From positions 1 to 30,254 of the IMG/VR virus record IMGVR_UViG_3300050343_000063: a stretch of 30,254 bases of DNA; one strand, written 5' to 3'. Below are positions 6,132 to 13,474 of this stretch, piece after piece (the stretch's first letter is position 1; each line of letters begins with the position of its first letter). This stretch comes from a virus. Below the pieces are notes generated by a model that did not search any database, was not told where the DNA came from, and saw only the letters and a program-made list of their open reading frames with translations. A program made the position numbers and the translations under genes.

Positions 6132-6192
6132 GCAAATGGTCCAGCAAATAATGATCAGTCACTATGCTACGCGGGGGGTTGACGGCCATTTT

Positions 6193-6345
6193 TCAGTCAA
6201 CATTCGGGAATCCTTTAGCGCCCACCGTGTTATAGTGTTTATCTCCACAGTCAATAATGACTGATCCCAGATCCAATTGCAATCCAGTTCTAATAGCATT
6301 CTGAATGTTGTGCACTCTATCCATTGGATCAGGGATCAGTAGCAC
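6193..6345 (-). CDS. Small hypothetical protein
   Basis: 50 residues from a GTG at 6345 (or 43 from ATG 6324): PDPMDRVHNIQNAIRTG, then LDLGSVIIDCGDKHYNT and VGAKGFPNVD. An upstream ATG at 6375 is in the same frame but separated by an in-frame TGA at 6346-6348; this could be a sequencing substitution, in which case the protein has 60 residues. It is the first gene behind the minus-strand promoter at 6448. Function unknown. Confidence 0.5.
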   Translation of the reverse strand: MLLIPDPMDRVHNIQNAIRTGLQLDLGSVIIDCGDKHYNTVGAKGFPNVD

Positions 6346-6419
6346 TCAATGGCTCTCTTCCAGAGTGCTAATCATCTCTACTTGTTTAGAGAACATAAAC
6401 AAATAAAAAACATAATTAA

Positions 6420-6448
6420 TATATAATCCTTGACAATCCTATTGTCAA
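6420..6448 (-). promoter_or_regulatory. Minus-strand promoter TTGACA-N17-TATATA
   Basis: Read on the minus strand, TTGACA (6448-6443), a 17-base spacer and TATATA (6425-6420). This is the best sigma70-like match in the window. It would drive the minus-strand operon of small genes and GP88. It overlaps the plus-strand promoter, the two -35 boxes forming the inverted repeat TTGACAA...TTGTCAA. Confidence 0.65.
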
Positions 6449-6458
6449 GTAGTAAAAC
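6430..6458 (+). promoter_or_regulatory. Plus-strand promoter overlapping the divergent one
   Basis: TTGACA at 6430-6435 with TAAAAC 17 bases on (6453-6458). The -10 is weak. The downstream leader TTAACAGAAAGG and an ATGACAAAAA start are nearly the same as those at 8352-8379, which supports a real expression module. Confidence 0.5.
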
Positions 6459-6493
6459 AAAAAAATAAAAATTAATTAACAGAAAGGTCAAAA

Positions 6494-7457
6494 TGACAAA
6501 AATAAGAATGAATACAGAGTTGCGAAACAAACTCTTTAATAAAATAAAAAATGTCTTTGAGAATGAGGACACTCAAGAACGAGAGGCATTTCTTCAAGCA
6601 AGAGAAGTGTTGATCAACAATATATGTATGCACACAAACTTGCAAAGCAAGTTGTTGAAAGAGCATATCCACCAGAAGATGTTGCTGTGTTGCGAACTTT
6701 CAAAAAGAAATATGGTCAACCTTGTGATGTTGTTGCAAAAGATAAATGTTTTTACTTTGCACACTCAATGAAGATGTTAGATGATGAGGGCGAACTAAAG
6801 AAACTAAATCACATTTTGATTTTGGTTTGTTTGGTAATCTAAATGGTAGTGAGTATAGTAGTGATGAGGGTAAAAAGTTTGCAGTTGCATATTTTAGAGA
6901 AGATTTAAAAGCTATGGATTGCAACCCAGATATCTATGCACAACAAAAGAGAACAAAGATAACCCACACAAAACAAAACATGTTGACGAGTGTATGAAAG
7001 CACTTGGCATATGGTGGTAATATTATAGTAATAGTGATGATACAGGTATGGCAAAAACTTTTAATGACCAATACTATCTTGATGTAATTGGAACATCTTA
7101 TTGCAGATCAAGAGCAATCGCATGTACTAAAGATGAGTATGAACAATTTGAAATTGGCGAATTGCAAAAGGTAATCTAGTATCTAAACACCAAACATGGA
7201 TTGATACAATTCAAAAACAATGCGATCAGTTAAAGATTGGATTGAAAGCATACAGATATCTTTCAGAGGGTATTGAACTTGCAACTGAACTTGGAATACA
7301 AGTTGATGAGGCAGAGTTAATTAGAACTAACTCAACAGGTTTGACTATCTACAATCCTAGCAACTTGGCTAGTATGATTAAAGGTATGAAGAATAAACAT
7401 CAATCAAGAGAGGCGAAGATATTGGCTAGAAAAAAATACGAAGAAAGTATAAATTAA
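6494..7457 (+). CDS. Large hypothetical accessory protein (several frameshifts)
   Basis: Starts at ATG 6494 with GAAAGG upstream and can be followed across several frame breaks to the stop at 7457, about 320 residues. Readable parts are MTKIRMNTELRNKLFNKIKN, an ARE helix near 6600, KLAKQVVERAYPPEDVAVLR, KSHFDFGLFGNLNGSEYSS (near 6815-6860), YYLDVIGTSYCRSRAIAC and a C-terminal region IYNPSNLASMIKGMKNKH. The overall plan, with an N-terminal helical part and later domain, vaguely recalls phage Nmad5-type putative nucleotide-modification proteins, but this is a weak impression and I do not assign it. First gene of the 6.4-8.8 kb accessory block. Confidence 0.6.
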
Positions 7458-7460
7458 AGT

Positions 7461-7498
7461 TTGACAATTAGGACTATCTGTAATAGGATAGTCCTAAT
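7461..7498 (+). promoter_or_regulatory. Promoter TTGACA-N17-TAGGAT inside a 12-base perfect inverted repeat
   Basis: TTGACA at 7461-7466, 17 bases, then TAGGAT at 7484-7489. The arms ATTAGGACTATC (7467-7478) and GATAGTCCTAAT (7487-7498) are perfect reverse complements around an 8-base centre, covering the spacer, the -10 and the start region. It could be a repressor operator, or form a hairpin at the 5' end of the RNA. The stop of the preceding gene is just upstream, so it could also act as a terminator. Confidence 0.65.
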
Positions 7499-7514
7499 AA
7501 CTAGAAAGGTATAT

Positions 7515-7706
7515 ATGATAAAAGATAAAACATTTAGAATAACATATTATTCTAACAAAGATAAAAAACACATAACTAGATTTGGTAAGTTTGATGACAA
7601 GTGCAGATATTGGACTAGTAAAGTTGGTACTGCATTAATCACTTATTTTGATTTAGATAAACAAGGATATAGAACTGCCAAAGACAGTTGGAAAGTGAGG
7701 TACTAA
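7515..7706 (+). CDS. Small hypothetical protein
   Basis: 63 residues, basic and beta-rich (KTFRITYYSNKDKKHITRFG, then YWTSKVGTALITYFDLD). Start ATG 7515 has a GAAAGG ribosome-binding site and lies about 20 bases after the predicted transcription start of the promoter at 7461. The stop overlaps a following ATG (TAATG). No family recognised. Confidence 0.65.
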   Translation: MIKDKTFRITYYSNKDKKHITRFGKFDDKCRYWTSKVGTALITYFDLDKQGYRTAKDSWKVRY

Positions 7707-7731
7707 TGGCACAACAAAACGAAGAACATTT

Positions 7732-7923
7732 ATGAATGTTAGGATTAACATACATTTAGACGTTGGATTACTAATGTTATTCGGTGGCATGTATTTAACA
7801 TTAAGGAGAAAGGACTATTATAAACAACAAAACGAAGAACATCTAGAAGTAATAAGCAAGGTTAAGGCGAAAGCCTACGAAGAACAAATATCCATGCGTC
7901 AAGAATTAATTGATTGGAATTAA
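7732..7923 (+). CDS. Small membrane-anchored hypothetical protein
   Basis: 63 residues. Residues about 8-25 (HLDVGLLMLFGGMYLTL) form one likely membrane segment, followed by RRK, the positive-inside pattern, and then a charged coiled coil (EEHLEVISKVKAKAYEEQI). A 19-base repeat encoding QQNEEHL occurs both before the gene (7711-7729, in a 9-residue leader frame) and inside it (7824-7842), so the N-terminal membrane part may be an inserted or duplicated piece. Function unknown. Confidence 0.5.
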   Translation: MNVRINIHLDVGLLMLFGGMYLTLRRKDYYKQQNEEHLEVISKVKAKAYEEQISMRQELIDWN

Positions 7924-7936
7924 TAGTTGTAGTGCA

Positions 7937-7999
7937 ATGCACATGCAAGAACTTCACTCAGAAATGAGAAGAATGAAAAGGAGTTGGAATGCCAAATAA
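7937..7999 (+). CDS. Very short ORF
   Basis: A 20-residue frame, MHMQELHSEMRRMKRSWNAK, overlapping the next gene start by 11 bases. It may be a translation-coupling leader or the frame-shifted tail of the preceding gene. Low confidence. Confidence 0.25.
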   Translation: MHMQELHSEMRRMKRSWNAK

Positions 8000-8342
8000 A
8001 CATTTTTGCCAAGGACCAAGATGTCATGAACAAGTTACAACAGATAGATTTCTAAAATCGCGTGGTGTAATTCGTGGACGATATGCATATGCTAACATAT
8101 GAGATAGAACACCTAATCAATGGGGTTGGACTCCAAATGGTTCAGATGTTTATTTCTGTAGTCAATCATGTAAGTTTGATTGGTTATCAGTTAACATGGA
8201 AAACATTGAACATGGTCGACCGATTGAGTTTATCAGACACAGACGAGAGAGCCAAGGTTATGCCAAGGTCAAGAACGATGAGTCTAGGTGGGGTCCAGAA
8301 TATTCTATTCAAAGGGTTGACAATGGACAGATTGTAGAGTAG
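7989..8342 (+). CDS. Small zinc-finger-like protein interrupted by an in-frame TGA
   Basis: 117 codons from ATG 7989, with an excellent AAGGAG site, to TAG 8340-8342. The frame is continuous except for a TGA at 8100-8102 (codon 38); TGG is the likeliest intended codon. Cysteine pairs C7/C12 (FCQGPRCH) and C57/C61 (FCSQSCKF) could bind zinc. The rest is polar and aromatic (PNQWGWTPNGSDVY, RRESQGYAKV). Its stop codon overlaps the -10 of the next promoter. No family recognised; the zinc role is inferred from the cysteines. Confidence 0.6.
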
Positions 8343-8352
8343 GATTATCCTA
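8317..8352 (+). promoter_or_regulatory. Promoter TTGACA-N17-TAGGAT with TAGGAT-T-ATCCTA dyad
   Basis: TTGACA at 8317-8322, 17 bases, TAGGAT at 8340-8345. The -10 is the left arm of a 13-base palindrome TAGGATTATCCTA (8340-8352). Same spacing, same -10 and same style of dyad as the promoter at 7461, followed by the leader TTAACAGAAAGG. Confidence 0.65.
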
Positions 8353-8369
8353 TTAACAGAAAGGAATAT

Positions 8370-8757
8370 ATGACAAAAACAATTAAAGCAGAATACTTAC
8401 CAGGTGGCGCAAAGCGACAAGAACTATTGGACCAGGTGCCAGAGTACTTGTTAACAGTCCAGGCGCAGACCAGGGAACTAAGCATATGTTTTGTTTAGAA
8501 GTATTAAAGTTAACTGAGACTGAGTATCTTGAGGCACTTAACAAAGCAACCAACGGTGGAGTAGTGGAGGTCAGCATGGAACTAGAACGAACAGAAAAAC
8601 GTAAGAATAGATTTAATGGCGAGTCTATCATGCTTACAAAAGAAGAGCTATCAAACATGATAGACTATTCATCAACGAGTTAGCCGCAACACTAGAGGAC
8701 AAAGAAAAAGGTTTCGACGGTGCGTCAAAGTTTGGGACAAAGTCCGAGCGGATATAA
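8370..8757 (+). CDS. Hypothetical accessory protein (frameshifts)
   Basis: Starts at ATG 8370 with GAAAGG upstream. It reads MTKTIKAEYLPGGAKR, then after a break RTIGPGARVLVNSPGADQG, LTETEYLEALNKATNGGVVE and MLTKEELSNMI, and after a second break LFINELAATLEDKEKGFDG to the stop at 8755-8757. About 128 residues when repaired. Last gene before the tandem hairpins. No family recognised. Confidence 0.6.
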
Positions 8758-8791
8758 ATTGGTTTCAGACAACATAATGCTGAAGCATATA

Positions 8792-8852
8792 TGGTTCTAC
8801 TAGACTAGAACCAACCTTTCTTGCCCTGGTCCCTCAATAGAGGTACCAGGGC
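8792..8852 (+). terminator. Tandem hairpins ending the accessory block
   Basis: Two successive hairpins. First: TGGTTCTA (8792-8799) pairs with TAGAACCA (8806-8813). Second: GCCCTGGT (8823-8830) pairs with ACCAGGGC (8845-8852), and its stem is extended by CCTC/GAGG (8832-8835/8840-8843) around AATA after a one-base mismatch. T runs follow only about 20 bases later, so termination may be imperfect. It separates the accessory block from the late genes. Confidence 0.65.
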
Positions 8853-8865
8853 GCTCTTCCTAAAT

Positions 8866-8894
8866 TTGAACTTTTTTTATTATTAATATATAGA
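8866..8894 (+). promoter_or_regulatory. Candidate late promoter TTGAAC-N17-TATAGA
   Basis: TTGAAC at 8866-8871, 17 bases, TATAGA at 8889-8894, in the gap between the hairpins and terL. It would give an AT-rich leader of about 120 bases. No good ribosome-binding site is seen before terL ATG 9023. Confidence 0.5.
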
Positions 8895-9022
8895 TATGTA
8901 TATAAAGGGGTCCCAGAGTTATGCATTTATTGCGAGTTTTATACACTTAAAGGCTTAAAATACTTTTGGACTTTTTAAATTAAAGCTGTAAAAATTTTTT
9001 AGAAAATTTTTTCGAATGAGTT

Positions 9023-10501
9023 ATGGATATAGATAAGTTAAAAAAGTTTGAGAAATTACCACCTGATGTAAAAAGACAATTAGCTTTGTATATGGCTAAA
9101 TGGAAAGACAAGAAAAAAGAAGCTGATATTAAAGATGACTTTATGGCTTTTGTAAAACACGTCTGGCCAGATTTTATTGAAGGATCACATCACAAACAAG
9201 TTGCTAAAAAATTTAATGATATTGCAAAAGGTAAAGTTAAACGTGTAATTATTAATATGGCACCTAGACATACAAAGTCTGAGTTTGCATCTTATTTATT
9301 ACCTGCTTGGATGGTAGGTCGTAATCCTAAATTAAAAATTATTCAATCAACTAACACAACTGAATTATCTGTAAGGTTTGGTCGTAAAGCAAAACAACTT
9401 AATGGATTCTCCAGAATACAAAGAAGTTTTTCAAACAAGACTTAAAGAAGATAGTCAAGCTGCTGGTAAATGGGAAACCAACAAGGTGGTGAATACTATG
9501 CTGCTGGTGTTGGTTCTGCAATTACTGGTCGTGGTGCGGATCTCTTGATTATTGATGACCCACATACTGAACAAGATGCAATGAATGCTCAAGCGTTAGA
9601 TAGAACTTATGAATGGTATACATCTGGTCCACGTCAACGTCTTCAACCTGGTGGAACAATTGTAATTGTAATGACAAGATGGAATGAAAAAGATTTAGCA
9701 CAGGTTTATTAAAGCACAAAAAGAACCTAAAGCAGATCAATGGGAAGTAATTGAGTTCCCTGCAATCCTACCAACAAAAAACCCCTGTGGCCTGAATACT
9801 GGAACTTGAAGGATTTAGAAGCGGTCAAAGCATCTATCCCTCTTGGTCAAAATGGAATGCACAATACATGCAAAACCCAACCGGTGAAGAAGGTGCCATA
9901 ATTAAAAGAGAATGGTGGCAAGATTGGGAAAAAGATTTACCACCGCTAGAACATGTTATTCAATCTTATGATACAGCATTTATGAAAAAACAAACTGCCG
10001 ACTATTCTGCTATTACTACCTGGGGTGTGTTTACACCAAACTGAAGACAGTGGACACCTGTTTGATATTATTAGATGCAATTAAAGATAGATATGAGTTT
10101 CCTGAACTTACGTAGAAGCATGGAACAATATGGATATTGGAAGCCTGAGACAGTAATCATTGAGTCTAAAGCATCTGGACTGCCACTAACTTATGAGTTG
10201 CGGAAAATGGGGATACCTGTTATAAACTTCACACCCTCTAAAGGTAACGATAAACATACGAGGGTTAACAGTGTCTCTCCGCTGTTTGAGTCAGGGAGAA
10301 TATGGGCGCCCAAAGATATGGACTTTGCACAGGAAGTTATTGAAGAATGTGCAGCCATTTCCATATGGAGATCACGATGATTTAGTGGATTCCATGACCC
10401 AAGCTGTTATGAGATTTAGACAAGGTGGTTTGATTCAACACCCTGAAGACTATCAGGATGAAGAACGCCACAACAACAAAGGACATATTATTAATGGCTG
10501 A
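9023..10501 (+). CDS. terL: Terminase large subunit (many frameshifts)
   Basis: The packaging motor ATPase and nuclease, about 490 residues when the frame breaks (from about 9405 on) are joined. Readable motifs in order are Walker A APRHTKSE (residues 80-87), Walker B DLLIIDDPH (near nucleotide 9540), the coupling motif TRWNEKDL (near 9678), then the RNase H-like nuclease: SYDTAF (near 9966), IESKASG (near 10160) and HDDLVDSMTQAV (near 10373). All essential residues are present, so the breaks look like sequencing errors. It works with TerS (minus strand at 3307-3819) and the portal. Confidence 0.96.
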
Positions 10502-10658
10502 GTTCATCAAAAAAATCCAAAAGTATAAAATTTATAAAACACTTGAAGAAGCATATGGATATAATTGAAAACCAAATGCTTAAAGCAGAAGCTGAAGGAA
10601 AGATTAAATCTCAAGGTGATAACATTTCTATTTTGATCCAGAAAATTTGCTAAATTAA
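10494..10658 (+). CDS. Small protein after terL (frameshifts)
   Basis: ATG 10494 overlaps the terL stop. It reads MAEFIKKIQKYKIYKTLEEA, then in shifted frames ENQMLKAEAEGKIKSQG and FDPENLLN to TAA 10656-10658. About 53 residues, basic and helical. No function recognised; its position suggests a packaging or virion role. Confidence 0.5.
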
Positions 10659-10671
10659 AGAGCAAGGCATC

Positions 10672-11646
10672 ATGAGTCAGGCTCCAGGAATTAAATCTGG
10701 TGAAGTCGTTGAAGCTGTATTTAAACCTGGAATGGATAAGAGAGGCAAGATGGTAAAAGAATCACCGAGTCAAAGACAAGCTGATTTAGATAGACCATTT
10801 GTAACTGAAGATGAAATGTCTGCATTTACCATGGAAGAGAATGCAAGAAAATTAAATAAAGCTAAAGGCTTCATTGATAAGTTAGGTGCAAAATCTACAA
10901 GACAAAAATTATTTATAGCAGACTTAGTTGAAGACGCAGGTACAGGTGTATTTCAAGATGTAGATATGGGTGCAGTTGTTAGATCTAATATGTTTGATGA
11001 CTTATTAGAACAAGGTATTGATGATGATCTACTTACAAACATTATGTACTCAGGAACTAAATCAGATGACTTTACAACTACACTTGCAAAAATTAAATCA
11101 AACGCTAGAGATGAAGGTGTTGATATAGATGAGACTGTAGATTTCTATGAAAGAGTTTTTGATGAAGTAGCTAGAGTTAAAAAAGCTATGGGTGGCAGAA
11201 TAGGTTATGCGTTTGGTACTTTACCAAAAGGTATTCAAAAATTAGTACAAGCTTTAAATAAAAAATTTGGTAAAGACACAGTGAAGACTGCTGATGAAAT
11301 GGATAGACCTAAAGATGTACAAGCATTTGATGACTTTGAAACTAGAAATCCAAATGTCGAATCATCAGAAGATGTTATTGATGTAGATGAAGTTAGAAAG
11401 CTGGCTCCTCAAATGGTGGAACGATTTGAACTTAAACAAAGGTTTCCCGGATTAGATGAAGAGTTATTAAATAGAATTTTAGTTGATGATAATCCTCAAA
11501 GAAAAGCTGAAGTAATTGCAACTTTAGAAGAGTCTTATAAAATGTTAGAAAGAGGAATGAATCCAGACGATATTATTGAAACATTTAAAAACACATCTAG
11601 ACGTAAAAATGCACAAGGCGGCCTAAACTACTTGATGGGACTATAA
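10672..11646 (+). CDS. Large hypothetical protein with GGRIGYA motif
   Basis: 324 residues, intact, which is unusual in this part of the window. It is acidic and mostly helical. Residues about 173-180 carry GGRIGYAFG between two charged domains, and the end is AQGGLNYLMGL. I have seen glycine-rich GGRIGFA-type peptides and GGLxYLMG ends in other marine phage proteins, but no function is known. The neighbour at 11646-13459 has a related motif (GGRMGFADG). Located between terL and the portal, it may be an internal virion or ejected protein; this is inference. Confidence 0.8.
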   Translation: MSQAPGIKSGEVVEAVFKPGMDKRGKMVKESPSQRQADLDRPFVTEDEMSAFTMEENARKLNKAKGFIDKLGAKSTRQKLFIADLVEDAGTGVFQDVDMGAVVRSNMFDDLLEQGIDDDLLTNIMYSGTKSDDFTTTLAKIKSNARDEGVDIDETVDFYERVFDEVARVKKAMGGRIGYAFGTLPKGIQKLVQALNKKFGKDTVKTADEMDRPKDVQAFDDFETRNPNVESSEDVIDVDEVRKLAPQMVERFELKQRFPGLDEELLNRILVDDNPQRKAEVIATLEESYKMLERGMNPDDIIETFKNTSRRKNAQGGLNYLMGL

Positions 11647-13459
11647 TGAAGATTGGTGAATACGAACAGATGATGTCGTATCTGACTCGTCCTGCTGCAG
11701 AAACAAGAGAAAGTTTTGCTATGGAAGGAACAAACTTAACTAATCTTAGATAAAAAAAGAGAATCTTTATGGTAAAGGTATTAAAAGAACTACCCGAATT
11801 GAATCTTTGAAGAAAATATAAAAAATATTACATATCTGAAAGATAGAGGAGATGGAACTCTAGAAACAATCAGAGAAGAAGGTGGCTTTGATATTATCAA
11901 CGAAAAAAATAGATGGTAAATGAAATCGCCGGTGTAAAGGAGATTAAAAACAAGACAAGGTTCTACTGAAAAATATTGCACATAGAAAAGCACAAAAGTT
12001 TTTAATAGATGCTATTTTAGAAAAAAAAAAAGAAATATCCAAAATAGTATCCTGGACTAAAGATTATGCATAAAGATGCAAAAAGAAGAGCTGCAATATG
12101 TAAGCAGATGCTCAAGGAAGAGATATAGCTTATAAAGCACCCAAAGGATATCGTAGCTCACACATATGCTTCCTTTAGGAAGTAGTATAGGATATGACTA
12201 ATAGAGACATTAGCAATTAGTTAGTGAAAGAAATGAATGCTAAAATGTCTAAGTATGATAAACCAATGAATAAATTAGTTCAGATGAGTCTATGAAATTA
12301 GATTTTAATGATAGAAGGTTCATTAAAAAGATTAGATGAGATAAATAAAGAATTAGCAGATTATGTTAAACAAGCAGAAAAAGAATTACCTAAAAAATAT
12401 AAAGGACTAATTGGTTTTAATAAACTTACTCCTGTTTTAGATACTTTTGATAATGAAGGTCGACAAATTTTTGATATAGAAGAAGTTGGAACAGACTACA
12501 AAAAATCTATTGGCGGAAAGAAAAAAGGAATTCCACTTAGAGATACAAAAACTGGAGTTATACGTGAACAAGTTGCAAACGCTCCAAAATTAAAAGCATC
12601 ATTAATTCCTGGTTTAGAAAAAATTGGTAATGAAATAGCACAAGGAATAAAAAACATTCCTGATGATATTGCAAAGAAAAAATATTTTAAATTAGGTTTA
12701 AAAGCATTAGGTCCACTTGGAACTTACATTGCAGTTGATGATACTTACGAAGCATTGAAAGCAGGGAAACCTGTTGCCGAAGCTTTAGAGTATGGTTTGA
12801 TTGGAACTAATCTAATTGGTTCTGCAAAAGATTTAATGGCTCTATCTCCTGAAGAAAGAGAAGCAAGATCTGTTGTTAAACAAGCTGAGATGGCTGATCA
12901 AATTGCTCAAGACGAATCAATGTTAGATAGTGATTTTGAAACTCCAAAAGTTAAATCAGATTTAACTAGAGAAGAAGCAGAAGAAAAATTTGAAGCTGCT
13001 AAAGCTAGAAGAAAACTTGAAAGAGAATCACAAGAAGCAAAAATTGCTAAAGCAAGAGCTATTAGTATGAGTGGTTTAAAAGATTTAATAACAGGTAAAA
13101 GATTTGCAGGTCAAGAAATACCAACACAATATATGGCGGCAGGTGGACGTATGGGTTTTGCAGATGGACCAGATGATCCTTCAAGAAGAAAGTTTATGAA
13201 GATTGCTGGAGGTATTGCATCTATACCAATCGTAGGTAAGTTTTTAAAACCTGCAATGGTTGCTGCACCTAAAGTTGTAGAAGTAGTCAAAAGAAGTGCT
13301 GATGGTATTCCTGAATTTCTTGGAGACCTGGTTACTAAAGTTGTGACCTTTGGAAAGAAAAACTTTACAGGTAATAGAGCAGATGAATTTGCTGACCAAT
13401 ATAGAGCAGATGATTATGTTGTTACACAACAAGGTAATAAAACAACAATTAAAAAGTAG
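11646..13459 (+). CDS. Large hypothetical protein with GGRMGFADG and twin-arginine-like motif (frameshifted 5' part)
   Basis: ATG 11646 overlaps the previous stop and reads MKIGEYEQMMSYLTRPAAET. From about 11750 to 12310 the coding sequence is broken by many frame shifts but still gives readable pieces (TLETIREEGGFDIINEKN, MHKDAKRRA). From about 12308 it is intact for 383 codons. That part has a charged helical region, LGLKALGPLGTYIAV, then GGRMGFADGPDDPSRRKFMK, in which SRRKFMK resembles a Tat signal, followed by a hydrophobic stretch (AGGIASIPIVGKFL) and a polar end. About 600 residues in total. No assigned function; possibly an internal or ejected virion protein. Confidence 0.7.
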
Positions 13460-13474
13460 ATGACAGGAGGAGAT

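Noticed and set aside
6100-6189. 29-residue minus-strand frame MAVNPPRSIVTDHYLLDHLH...
   Set aside because: No ribosome-binding site and overlapped by another candidate; cannot be separated from frame-broken neighbours.
8792-8852. tRNA or structured RNA gene
   Set aside because: Two simple hairpins without a cloverleaf, anticodon arm or T-loop; fits transcription end signals.
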